Notes: a model not told the origin generated them from the sequence alone. A DNA stretch of 64,000 bases from JBJXGE01 sp046154185 (GCA_046154185.1 JBJXGE010000049.1:1-64000), one strand, 5' to 3'; positions 57,801 to 64,000 are shown, counted from the first letter of the stretch. Made by a program: numbers and translations.

Positions 57801-57858
57801 GCGGATCGTTGGCATCCGGGAAGCGACAGCCGAGGCCGATGATGGCGATTTCGCTCAT
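51889..57858 (-). CDS. Iterative type I enediyne polyketide synthase PKSE
   Basis: A 1989-aa megasynthase with KS-AT-ACP-KR-DH-PPTase order. KS: Cys213 (DGACSSSL), His346 (EGHGTGT), His386 (KASIGHTKAA), plus RVAGSTFRAADLTHWLALD typical of PKSE. AT: Ser660 (GHSLGE), His767 (AHAFHSP). ACP: Ser990 (DDLHLNS). KR: GGGKGI (1261-1266), Ser1391, Tyr1404 (GDYALAND). DH: His1534 in RDHIIDGVAVLP. C-terminal integrated phosphopantetheinyl transferase: GCDLEPVEE (Asp1883) and WCALESLKK (Glu1930). All domains look active. In known systems this enzyme, with E10, makes the linear polyene precursor of the enediyne core. Translationally coupled on both sides (ATGA with E5, TAATG with E10). Similar in length to actinomycete PKSEs. 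Confidence 0.96.
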   Translation of the reverse strand: MSEIAIIGLGCRFPDANDPQQLWELVVAGRRAFRRIPAERLSIADYAPGRGAEADLDSTYCTHAGLIDGFEFDRVRFRVAGSTFRAADLTHWLALDTAAQALADAGFADGVGLPRAATGVVLGNSLTGEFARAAQMRLRWPYVRRVLEHALEREGRALDERQRFLAEMEAEYKAPFPPPNDESLAGGLSNTIAGRICNHYDFGGGGFTIDGACSSSLLAVAQASAALESRDLDVALAGGVDLSLDPFELVGFARTGALAHDAMRVYDRRPTGFWPGEGCGFVVLMRATDAIAAGRRIYATIRGWGVSSDGAGGLTRPEVAGQERALARAYGRAGFGIDTVSYFEGHGTGTAVGDETELRTLMNARRAARADAAPARIGSIKASIGHTKAAAGVAALIKATLAVHHQVLPPTIGVDEPHALLTAENAALTVNSTTDAWPANAPLRAGASSMGFGGINVHVVLEGVDALRRQRLDAHSELLAHSAQDCELMLLSAPSGAELLHRIEELRAIATRLSRAELADLSAALGRALDPAHAVRAALVTSRPEEFAGQLETLASWISAGVAARLDVDQNIFLGTTGARAARIGYLFPGQGAPLALDGGAHARRFPKSRADLRPEASVKPEGLRSGTAQAQPAIVRASLAALELLDSAGVNATAAIGHSLGELTAFCWGGALAAAQAIEVAHRRGAAMEATARGPGAMAAIEATRAEVARFIDETEERAIDVRIAAHNGSHSTVISGPRLAVEAVVARARAARRAAVPLRVAHAFHSPLVAGAAPALEAAVAELSHAPLQRRVISTVTGDELARDTALWKHLAQQITAPVLFEEALHAVRDEIDLWIEVGPGSMLGALSRGAVPAPVVSVDYGSASLRGFLAAVGAAHAVGAASRAAHVLGRRFTRPFAIEKKWRFFANPCETAPIARDAFAAETIDSDAVRSQLSAAALIEPRIAAPTECVSTDALELVRELVAARSELPASAVLPESRLLDDLHLNSIAIGLIASEAHRRLGLEVPLAPTQYARATVAELAAVLAAMLEEARAGAGPPSARERDAFPPGVDAWARCFEMREVLAPLAGAVNRNTTRPESPSGEWKVATLGEFPLAGALAGRLRAVLPTGGALFCCAAEPAALGSWRAGPVELGIALAAVKTLLSDGATRRVVYVEAGAHGLGYSALLRTLYLERSGLDVCVVRLPQLASAALDDAATKSIDAIVREALAARGWHEVRFDARGQRFVPQLSPLDIFPDDVVQSVQSLVLAKSDVLLVTGGGKGIATECALAFARSSGVALALIGRSRPAEDAELRENLRRFESAGVRARYYAADVCDLDDLRVAVGAANSELGPITAVLHGAGQNVPRLLAELDPGHVRATLAPKIDGLRNLLSVLEPARLRLLINFGSIIARTGMRGEGDYALANDWLRALTIAFAAEQPHCRTLILEWSVWSGVGMGERLGRIESLAAAGISAITPETGCAVLNALVAASTSPIAVAITGRLGAAGTVRMAERELPLGRFLEEPRVYVPGVELVVDAALGTGTDPYLRDHIIDGVAVLPAVVGLEAMAQVTMALQGDDASTPVFEAVRLDQPVTFEGEGVQRIRIAALRRGAQMIEVVLRSSATRYQVDHMRAYCRFANALDSRPDILFAGSPAARDVNGARVGLEPDRDLYGGILFQSGRFQRLKSYRELSARHCIAEIDAAPTVPPRSWFGGYLSRTLVLGDPGARDAVLHSIQACVPDVTLLPVAVKRFVPAHGEGMSGLHRIEARELRREHDRYIYDVTVRDEHGRVIERWEELTFQVVGGSERRGAWLEALVGPYVERTAGDFAAAPGLRVVLERNGAIERGTRSANALKSAGHAGRLEYRADGKPDGANKFVAAAHAGTLTLAVTNDSPVGCDLEPVEERERAEWQSLLGSVHWQMATALANELGESLGCAATRLWCALESLKKVGAPHDTPLTRVPGSASRWVTLRAGRYVIATWITTLRGEERPQALAVLVEAAMQG

Positions 57859-58865
57859 GTGGCGCGTCCCTTCATCGTGAAGGGTTCGAGCGCCACCTGC
57901 GGCGATGCCGTCGCCGACCCGAATGCTGCTGGCGACGGCAACACGGCACGTGCTTCCGCTCGACTGCGCGCGAAGGCGAGCACCCAGAGACCGACGCCGC
58001 GCGTCGCACAGACAGCAAAGAGCGCGAAGAAGAGTCCGAACACGCCGCCGAATTCCGTGAACACACCGTAAACCGCTGCGACCGTGAGCCCGAAGAAGAC
58101 CTGCGGCGCGCGCCGCATCGGCGTCGTGGCGGGATCCGAGATCATATAGAAAGTGTAGAGGAGGAACGCCATGCCGGTCATCGGTGCGAGCGCCGGGATC
58201 GGCGAAACTTCAGAGAGCGCTGCGCGCACGAGCGCCTGCGCCGCGAAGCCGCCGAGCCAACTCAGGATGAGCGGAATGCGGCCCGTGAGGCACGCGTTCA
58301 AGACTGAGCCCGACAGAATGATGAGGCTTGGGAAAAACCAGTCCCAGCCGCCCGCGACGTTTTCCGTGAATTGGTAAGGCGGCGCGATCCCGACCCACGG
58401 AAACACGACGAGCACGAATGCGATGCCCGTGTTCGACGGGTTCAAGAAGTGCCGCATGCCGCGACCGACCGGCGCGCGAAAGATCCACTTCGACGCCATC
58501 GCGACGGCGCCCGCGAGCACGATCGGCAAGAAGTGCGCGCCCGAAAACGTCAGCATTGCGATCGCGAGCCCGCTGATGTGCGCGGGCAAGAAGAAATCGA
58601 TCATTGCGCGCACGCCGCCGCGGTACTGCGCGCGGCGTCGGTGCGCGCGGGCGTCGATCGTCTCCAAGAGGAAATCGACACTGTAGGTGGTCGCGAGCGC
58701 GACGAACACCATGCCAAGCGCCGCTTCGAAGCCGAGGAACGAGTGACCGAGAATCGTCAGGATGGTGATGGCGCTCCCAAAACGCCGCAGGGCACAGACG
58801 CGTTTGTCGCGCGCTGGCATCGTCGCACACTGCGAATTTGTCGAGAGCGGCGTACAAGCGGCCAT
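57855..58865 (-). CDS. Enediyne cassette membrane protein E5 (UnbU type)
   Basis: A 336-aa polytopic protein with about eight hydrophobic segments (for example AITILTILGHSFLGFEAALGMVF in part, LAIAMLTFSGAHFLPIVLAG in part, IAFVLVVFPWVGIAPPY in part, MAFLLYTFYMISDPATTPMR in part). The FLNPSNTG and MISDPATTP motifs recall the NqrB/RnfD family, to which UnbU is distantly related. It lies between E4 and the PKSE exactly as in actinomycete cassettes. ATG 58865 overlaps the E4 stop (TAATG); its stop overlaps the PKSE start (ATGA). Function in enediyne biosynthesis is unknown; transport or a redox role at the membrane has been suggested from homology only. Confidence 0.9.
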   Translation of the reverse strand: MAACTPLSTNSQCATMPARDKRVCALRRFGSAITILTILGHSFLGFEAALGMVFVALATTYSVDFLLETIDARAHRRRAQYRGGVRAMIDFFLPAHISGLAIAMLTFSGAHFLPIVLAGAVAMASKWIFRAPVGRGMRHFLNPSNTGIAFVLVVFPWVGIAPPYQFTENVAGGWDWFFPSLIILSGSVLNACLTGRIPLILSWLGGFAAQALVRAALSEVSPIPALAPMTGMAFLLYTFYMISDPATTPMRRAPQVFFGLTVAAVYGVFTEFGGVFGLFFALFAVCATRGVGLWVLAFARSRAEARAVLPSPAAFGSATASPQVALEPFTMKGRAT

Positions 58866-60898
58866 TACCGTAATTGCTTTCCGTGCTCTGGTTGCTTTTC
58901 GAGCACTGAGCCGAGCGGCACTCCGAGCATCACCGTATGCCAGCCCGGCGGCAGATCGAGTTGCGCGTGTTGTTTGGCACCGGTCGCATCGCGCCAACGA
59001 ATCTCAACCGTGACGGTGCGCTCTCGCGGTTGTGTGGCGAGGCCAAAGTGCAGCTCGCTCGCGTTCTTGCCTGAGTGACCGCTGCCGCCATCGACTTCGT
59101 CGACGAGCCGCACGCCATCCGCGCGCAGCACTTCGACGCGCGCGCCGATCGCGGCGTAACCATGCATCTCGCCAACCGCGTTGCGAGTGGGATGTCCGGC
59201 CGTGACGGTCAGTGCTCCTGGCTCCAGCGGATGCAGCAAATGCAAACCGAGAAACGCGCCCAGATTTTGCGCGCTATTCGTGTAGCAGCGCGATGGCTCC
59301 CATTGATTGGCGACGATGAAATCGAGATCGCCGTCGCCATCGAGGTCGGCGGTCGCGATGCCGCGCGTCACTTGCGGCACGGCGAGGCCAAGCTCGGCCG
59401 CAATGTCGACAAACACGCCGTCGGCGCCACGCACCCAAAACGGATTGTGCGCACGGCCGCACAAGTCGATGCCCGGCGTGAACTCTGGCCAGCAGCGCAC
59501 GTCGCTCAAGAGCGCATCGTTCGCCGTCGCGAGTTCCTGCAGATGCGGCCACCCGTCGCGGTCACCCTTGACGAAGCCGACCGCTTGCACCGCTTCGAGC
59601 ACGCCGTCGTTATCAAAATCGCCGAGTCGCGATTCCCAGCCCCACGAGCTGCGCGCGAGACCGAGTTCTTCGCTGGCGTTTTCGTACGGCGCGATGCCGC
59701 GTTCCATGTCTTCCAATCGGCCGGTCGAGAGAAACAAGAAGTGACTCTCGAGGAGCGCAAACTCGGCGGCGATGTTCGACACGTACAGATCGAGATGGCC
59801 GTCGCCATTCACATCGCCGAAATCGATGCCCATGCCCTTGAAGGAATCGCGACCGACGACGCACGACGACGGCGTGCCGAGCGGCTCGGTGCCTTCGAGC
59901 CGGCGGAACTCCAGGCGGCCGGGGCTGGACTTATTCAGCAGCAAGCGATCGGGGCCGAAGTCGTTCGCGAAATAAATTTCCGGCAAGAGATCGCCGTTCA
60001 AGTCGGCGGCGCCGATGCCGAGCGTCCATGCGTTCGGCACGGGCGGCTCAACGGCGTACGGCGTATCGGTGTAGCGCACGCTCGGCGCGTCGCCGCGCGT
60101 CGCGCCCGCCCAGAGCAAAATGCGCTGGGTTCCGCCGTTGTACGCGCGCGACATCGACGCCTGCATTTCGGAGCGCGCGATAGTCGTGTCGCGGTCGTCG
60201 AGGATGCGCGCACCGTCCGGAAAATAGTTACCGACGATGAGATCGAGATGTCCATCGCCATCGACATCGGCGCGCGCGAGCGCATTCGTGTACCAACGCT
60301 CGCCCGTCGGGACGATTTCGATCGGAAGATACGCGCCGTTCGTTTGGCGCAAGAAAGCAATCGGCGTGCGACCCCAGTAATACGCGAGCACATCGACGCG
60401 GCCGTCTTCGTTGAGGTCGCCGGGCACACAACCCATCGGCGCCATCGTGCGCGCATCGTAGGGGAGCGGCTCGGGCTCGAGCGTGCGGAGCGAATAGCGC
60501 GCACCCGTGCCGGGCGCCGGCGCGATCAAGATCTTGTTACAGCGCGGATCGACGTGACAGACGTCGTTCGCGAGCCCATCGCCATCGAGATCGGCGAGCG
60601 CGACGGCGGCGCCGACGGCGGAGATCCACGTGCGAATGCGTTCGAGACTCGGATGCACTGGCCGCAATGTTTCGTGGCGGCAGTCGGTCGGATGCGCGAG
60701 TTCTTGCGCGTCGAACGCGAAGCGTTTGGCGAGCGCGCGTTTGGTGGCGGCGTCGGGTTTGTGCGGCACGGCGAGCACGTACGCGAGGCCAATGAGCGTC
60801 ACCGCGGCGATGCGCGCGGCTTGTCGTGCCAAGAATGACATCTCGTTGCGCGACGGCGCCGACGCGGCGTTGTTTTGCGAGTCGAGCGCGCGATTCAT
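58865..60898 (-). CDS. Enediyne cassette protein E4 (FG-GAP / ASPIC-UnbV type)
   Basis: A 677-aa protein. A single hydrophobic helix near residue 25-45 (AARIAAVTLIGLAYVLAVP) anchors or exports it. A propeller of FG-GAP/VCBS repeats with Ca-binding D-x-D-x-D-G loops follows (DLDGDGLAND, DVDGDGHLDLIVGN, DVNGDGHLDLYVSN, DLDGDGDLDFIVAN). The C-terminal 110 residues are the ASPIC/UnbV domain (NAVGEMHGYAAIGARVEVL in part, GGSGHSGKNASELHFGL in part). ATG 60898 overlaps the E3 stop (ATGA). It is conserved in enediyne clusters without known function; the domain also occurs in unrelated secreted proteins, but position and coupling here fix the assignment. Confidence 0.9.
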   Translation of the reverse strand: MNRALDSQNNAASAPSRNEMSFLARQAARIAAVTLIGLAYVLAVPHKPDAATKRALAKRFAFDAQELAHPTDCRHETLRPVHPSLERIRTWISAVGAAVALADLDGDGLANDVCHVDPRCNKILIAPAPGTGARYSLRTLEPEPLPYDARTMAPMGCVPGDLNEDGRVDVLAYYWGRTPIAFLRQTNGAYLPIEIVPTGERWYTNALARADVDGDGHLDLIVGNYFPDGARILDDRDTTIARSEMQASMSRAYNGGTQRILLWAGATRGDAPSVRYTDTPYAVEPPVPNAWTLGIGAADLNGDLLPEIYFANDFGPDRLLLNKSSPGRLEFRRLEGTEPLGTPSSCVVGRDSFKGMGIDFGDVNGDGHLDLYVSNIAAEFALLESHFLFLSTGRLEDMERGIAPYENASEELGLARSSWGWESRLGDFDNDGVLEAVQAVGFVKGDRDGWPHLQELATANDALLSDVRCWPEFTPGIDLCGRAHNPFWVRGADGVFVDIAAELGLAVPQVTRGIATADLDGDGDLDFIVANQWEPSRCYTNSAQNLGAFLGLHLLHPLEPGALTVTAGHPTRNAVGEMHGYAAIGARVEVLRADGVRLVDEVDGGSGHSGKNASELHFGLATQPRERTVTVEIRWRDATGAKQHAQLDLPPGWHTVMLGVPLGSVLEKQPEHGKQLR

Positions 60899-61890
60899 GC
60901 GGCACCTCGAACCGTGGCAAAGTGCGCTTGCACGCGGCGTCGCCAAACTTCGTAGGCCGGGCAATCGAAATTATCGGGAACGTCTCGACTCGCGCGTTCG
61001 CTTTCGTTCGCGATTGCGACCGCGCGCGCGACATCGAAGCCACAGATTGTCGCGCACGCGAGTTCCGTAGCAGGTGAAGGATTTTCAGCGCGCGCGCGCG
61101 CGGCGGCCGCGAACACCACGCCTTGCGCAAGCGCTGGCGCGAGCGACCCCACCAACTGGAGGAGCTGCGTGAGTTCGGCGCGCGTCACGCCGCCCGCGTA
61201 GCCGCAGGCGAGTCCAACGCCGCTCCACAAGTCACTGCGGCGCGGCGCAGCGAAGAGTTCAATGGAATCGCGAATCGCCTGCGGATCGGCGCCCTGCACG
61301 AACCACAAACTCCGACCGAGCCCTTGATCAAACGCGTGCGCGTAATAACCCGTGCGCGGGAGACGCGCGGGATAATTGCGGTCGCCGCTTTGCCAATCAC
61401 GTCGCCAATGAAAGTAGCCGCTCTCGAATCCGTAGCCGTCGACAACCAGCCAGCGACCGATCGGATCGAAGCGACGCGCGTAACGATCGACCCGTAGCGG
61501 CAGTTTGCCGAGCAGCCAGCCCGCGCCGACGTGCAGTAAATAACTGTGCGCGGCGCCGAGCCCGCCGACGAATTCCGCGAAATGAGTCCGACCGCGGCGA
61601 CGCAACAACGCGAGGCGATCCCTCAACACGAGTCCGAGGCCGGCGCCCTCATAGGCCCAACCACGCGCTTCGAGTTCGACGTCGGTGAGCGCGGCGTTCA
61701 GCGTCGCAACATCGCGCGCCTCGAGCGCCAGGTGATAACCCGCGACGAAAGTCGCGCCGATGTGCTCGAGGCGCGCGCGCATCTGCGGGTTCGCAACTGC
61801 GAAGCCGCGCCGCTCGCAACTCGTCTCTCGCACGTCGATGCCGAGCAGCCGGCGTCGCAAGCCACCCATGGCCGAAGTCAGCTTCACCAT
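60895..61890 (-). CDS. Enediyne cassette protein E3 (DUF1702 / UnbL type)
   Basis: A 331-aa protein starting VKLTSAMGGLRRRLLGIDV then CERRGF, the usual DUF1702 opening. The core LLHVGAGWLLGKLPLR and VVDGYGFESGYFHWRR with LGRSLWFVQGADP is strongly conserved in enediyne E3 proteins. It is mostly helical and lacks a signal peptide. ATG 61890 is chosen for GGAAGGGG just upstream; longer frames lack similarity. First gene of the cassette. E3 is needed for enediyne production in studied systems, but its reaction is unknown. Expected length is about 330 aa, so it is full length. Confidence 0.9.
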   Translation of the reverse strand: MVKLTSAMGGLRRRLLGIDVRETSCERRGFAVANPQMRARLEHIGATFVAGYHLALEARDVATLNAALTDVELEARGWAYEGAGLGLVLRDRLALLRRRGRTHFAEFVGGLGAAHSYLLHVGAGWLLGKLPLRVDRYARRFDPIGRWLVVDGYGFESGYFHWRRDWQSGDRNYPARLPRTGYYAHAFDQGLGRSLWFVQGADPQAIRDSIELFAAPRRSDLWSGVGLACGYAGGVTRAELTQLLQLVGSLAPALAQGVVFAAAARARAENPSPATELACATICGFDVARAVAIANESERASRDVPDNFDCPAYEVWRRRVQAHFATVRGAA

Positions 61891-62045
61891 CGCCCCTTCC
61901 ACTCCCGAACCGCGGACGCCTGACCGCTCCCTCGTCCGACAGGATGCACTTGCAGATACGCGCCGATTTCGGACCCGAGCCACATCGTGTTCAATAGGAA
62001 ACAGCTCCAGAGCGAGCTGAGTGTGACTAAGATACTCAACGAATG

Positions 62046-62078
62046 GCCGGAGTCCAAGCCTGGGCCTGGAGTTCCGGC
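62046..62078. promoter_or_regulatory. Candidate operator in the E3 / AhpD-like divergent region
   Basis: A 33-nt imperfect palindrome: GCCGGA (62046-62051) with TCCGGC (62073-62078), inner CCA/TGG and GCC/GGC pairs. It lies in the 250-bp gap between the E3 start (61890, minus) and the AhpD-like gene start (62141, plus), where both promoters must be. It could bind a dimeric regulator or fold as an RNA leader. Confidence 0.45.
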
Positions 62079-62140
62079 GCGCACGGTTGTTCCGATAGAT
62101 CCTGTCATGGAGCGGCGGTCGGTGTGGCGGAGGGCACGCT

Positions 62141-63118
62141 TTGATTCGTTATCTCGAAATTCGGCGTTACCTGCGGGATCCGCTCGTACGGCAGGTTTGC
62201 GCCCAAATGCGGCGGGAGTTTGGCCTCTGCGCCGAGCCCGTGCTGTTGCACGCGACAATTCCGGAACTCTGCGCCGGCGTGTGGAGCGCTCTGCGCGAGA
62301 CGCTCGTGGCCGGCGACGTGCCGCGCGCGTGGAAGGAGCGCGTGGCGGCGGAGGTCTCCCGCGTCAACGCGTGCCCTTACTGCGTCGAAGCACATGAGAT
62401 GATGCTCGCCGGATGCGGCGCCGCGGCGAATGGCCCGGACGCGCAGAGCGCGCCGCTCGAAGCTTGGGTTCGATCGAGCGCGCGGGAGCCGGCGTCGGCA
62501 ATCGCGCCAAGGACGCCCTTCGACTTCGACGCGTTGACACTAGTCGAACTGCGCGCGACGGCGTTTTGTTTTCACTACATCAACCGCGTGGTGACGGTTT
62601 TCTTAGGTGACTCGCCAATTCCCGTCGAGCATCGATGGCTAAAAGGCGGGGCTCGCCGAGTTTCGAGTTGGTATTTTGCGACGCGGGTTCGGAGGCGCCG
62701 GGCGCGTGGTGCGTCGCTCGCGCCCCATGAGTCGTCGGAATTGCCCGCAGAACTGGCCTGGGCGCACCGCGTGCCGTCGATCGCGGACGCGCTGGCGCGA
62801 CTCTGCCGCGCGATCGAGTTGGCGGCAGAAGCGCGGCTGAGTGCAGAAGTTCGCGCGCAATTGGCCGCAGCAATCGGCGTTTGGAACGGCGCTCCGCTGG
62901 CGATGACCGCGGATCTCGGTGCGGCCTGTTTGAACAGTCTAGGGGCGACAGACCGTCGACTCGCGGCCTTCGGTCTGACCACCGCGCTCGCTCCGCATCG
63001 GATCTCACCGGTGACGATCGCTGAACTGCGGGCCGTACAAATAGATGACGCCCTGCTCTTGGCGACGGCGGCCTTCGGCAGTCTCAAGGCGGCGCTTCGC
63101 ATCGCCAGTTGGGGTTGA
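62141..63118 (+). CDS. AhpD-like carboxymuconolactone decarboxylase family protein
   Basis: A 325-aa protein. Residues about 40-95 carry the AhpD/CMD core: a W-S-A-L-R-E-T-L-V-A-G helix, then VSRVNACPYCVEAH with Cys78, Cys81 and His85, the redox C-x-x-C-x-x-x-H of AhpD-type peroxidases. The C-terminal half, about 200-325, is helical (AEARLSAEVRAQLAAAIGVW and similar) and may be a degenerate second copy of the domain lacking the Cys pair. TTG 62141 has AGGG 7 bases upstream. It is divergent from the enediyne operon. A peroxide-defence or redox role next to a toxic polyene/enediyne pathway is possible, but the link rests on position only. Confidence 0.8.
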   Translation: MIRYLEIRRYLRDPLVRQVCAQMRREFGLCAEPVLLHATIPELCAGVWSALRETLVAGDVPRAWKERVAAEVSRVNACPYCVEAHEMMLAGCGAAANGPDAQSAPLEAWVRSSAREPASAIAPRTPFDFDALTLVELRATAFCFHYINRVVTVFLGDSPIPVEHRWLKGGARRVSSWYFATRVRRRRARGASLAPHESSELPAELAWAHRVPSIADALARLCRAIELAAEARLSAEVRAQLAAAIGVWNGAPLAMTADLGAACLNSLGATDRRLAAFGLTTALAPHRISPVTIAELRAVQIDDALLLATAAFGSLKAALRIASWG

Positions 63119-63119
63119 A

Positions 63120-63139
63120 ACCGCGTTGGCTAACGCGGT
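63120..63139 (+). terminator. Perfect hairpin directly after the AhpD-like gene
   Basis: ACCGCGTT (63120-63127), loop GGCT, AACGCGGT (63132-63139): an 8-bp stem starting 2 bases after the TGA stop. The T tract is absent, so termination would be non-canonical. Confidence 0.5.
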
Positions 63140-63388
63140 CGCACGAGTCGCGTCTCGGCGGTCGGCCGAAAACTTCAGTTGATGGCGGTCTGCGATGGCG
63201 ATAGTGTTTTGCGCATCGCTCAAAGTTCTATGTCCGATTCTTATTGTTCGCGTCAAGTGTATGGTTGTGACGAGAGTCGAAGGGCGGATTCGTTTGTCAG
63301 GTGGTGTGAATCTGCTGCGTGCTTGAGCACGTCGGCGGAGGTGAGCAACAAGCACGTTCGGAAGCGAACCTGCGGAGTGGAGGGGCGA

Positions 63389-64000
63389 ATGCGGATGAGT
63401 TGCAAGAGGCTGTTTCTCCTCGCGACGTTTTCGTTGTGCCTAGGGTTGATCTCGCAGACTTTCGGGCAACCCTGCGTCATCCCGGATGACGGTTCCGGAA
63501 CGGTCAGTTTGCCGCCGAATCCCTGCGGCTACGTGAGCCCTTCGGATCTACACATGATGATCGACGGCTTGCCGCCCGGAACGACGATCACGGTCGGCGC
63601 GGAGCACAGAAAGTTCTTCAACATCGTGCAAATGCCGGGTGGTCCACTCGGCGGTGAGGTTGAGCAATTCAACTCGTTTCTCTTCATGCAACTGAACGGC
63701 ACGGGCGTACTGACGGGTTTCAGCCGCTTCATGAGCTTGCAGTTGCAATGCATGACGTTCACGGAACCGCGCCCGATCGGCGCTCCGTTTCAAAGCTTCG
63801 ACACCGAGATGTTCCAAATGCAGGGTCAGATCATCGGTGATCCTGACTTCGACTTGCTGCGCGTGACGGCCGGCAATGGCTTTGGACTGCCGAGTCCGGG
63901 CCACACGACGCTGACCCAACCCGGTCCCGGCGCTCCGTGGGCGGTCGATAGTTTCTTCGACATCACGTATCGCATCGAATTCGTCGGCGCGCCAGGCGGC
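63389..64000 (+). CDS. Secreted protein of unknown function, N-terminal part (runs off the window)
   Basis: ATG 63389 is preceded by GGAGGGG and opens an uninterrupted frame to the window end (204 codons). Signal peptide LFLLATFSLCLGLISQTFG, then a mature start with paired Cys (QPCVIPDDGSGTVSLPPNPC in part). The mature part contains D-G-L-P-P-G-T-x-I, VGAEHRKFF, FQSFDTEMFQMQGQI, GDPDFDLLRVTAGNGFGLPS in part, and a VDSFFDITYRIEF strand. This style is common among exported Planctomycetota proteins, often followed by anchoring domains beyond this point. No function can be given. Confidence 0.7.
   Translation, partial: MRMSCKRLFLLATFSLCLGLISQTFGQPCVIPDDGSGTVSLPPNPCGYVSPSDLHMMIDGLPPGTTITVGAEHRKFFNIVQMPGGPLGGEVEQFNSFLFMQLNGTGVLTGFSRFMSLQLQCMTFTEPRPIGAPFQSFDTEMFQMQGQIIGDPDFDLLRVTAGNGFGLPSPGHTTLTQPGPGAPWAVDSFFDITYRIEFVGAPGG

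Noticed and set aside
51889..57858. PKSE read as a PUFA synthase or modular PKS
   Set aside because: Single KS and AT, one ACP, KR before DH and a terminal PPTase, plus E3/E4/E5/TE neighbours, fit PKSE and not those systems.
59075..60838. A 587-codon open frame on the plus strand across E4
   Set aside because: It is antisense to the well-supported FG-GAP/UnbV gene, lacks any family motif and is an effect of GC-rich codon usage.

Overview
The window is a GC-rich chromosomal stretch that looks like Planctomycetota. The taxon is inferred from gene content, not from a marker gene. Evidence includes four secreted proteins ending in a dockerin-like doublet plus a Cys-rich tail closing in Cys-Pro, a Ser/Thr kinase fused to TPRs, PQQ-type sugar dehydrogenases fused to PKD and cytochrome c modules, and the style of the secreted protein cut by the right edge. 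No rRNA, tRNA, CRISPR array, transposase or phage gene was seen.

The main discovery is at 51458-61890 on the minus strand: a complete five-gene enediyne polyketide synthase cassette in the canonical order E3 (DUF1702/UnbL), E4 (FG-GAP/UnbV), E5 (UnbU membrane protein), E (PKSE with KS-AT-ACP-KR-DH-PPTase domains) and E10 (hot-dog thioesterase). Every junction is a 1-4 base stop/start overlap, so the five genes form one translationally coupled operon. All visible catalytic residues of the PKSE are intact. None of the usual warhead-tailoring, sugar, peripheral-acid or self-resistance genes is present in the window. A CxxC-x3-H AhpD-like protein is transcribed divergently, and a 33-nt imperfect palindrome lies between it and E3. 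The best-studied cassettes of this kind come from actinomycetes, so an isolated one here is worth following up.

Layout. 1-2566: fragments and small single genes (GNAT remnant, DUF2199 with an in-frame TGA, VOC, DUF1697, GNAT). 2937-7804: kinase-TPR, DUF6958, cupin, epimerase. 7888-8775: FkbM methyltransferase. 9323-12034: quinohaemoprotein-like secreted dehydrogenase. 12381-19711: DUF1877, methyltransferase, secreted dockerin-like protein, three small unknowns, phytanoyl-CoA dioxygenase family protein, MoaD-like/BNR-repeat pair, ankyrin protein. 19805-26829: TerC, ABC-2 exporter pair, VWA protein, DEAD-box helicase, retropepsin-like protein. 26965-33565: two divergent secreted PQQ-type dehydrogenases. 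33602-40352: methyltransferase, then a colinear FHA-protease / lipoprotein / S9 peptidase / DUF805 run. 40365-46340: secreted unknown, MFS, SGNH hydrolase, Fpg-like glycosylase, M3 peptidase. 46428-51213: branched-chain amino-acid type ABC operon livKHMGF. 51458-63118: enediyne cassette and its divergent neighbour. 63389-64000: partial secreted protein.

All functions are read from motifs and remembered families; no database search was possible. Long open frames antisense or out of frame to the listed genes are by-products of the GC-rich codon usage and are omitted.
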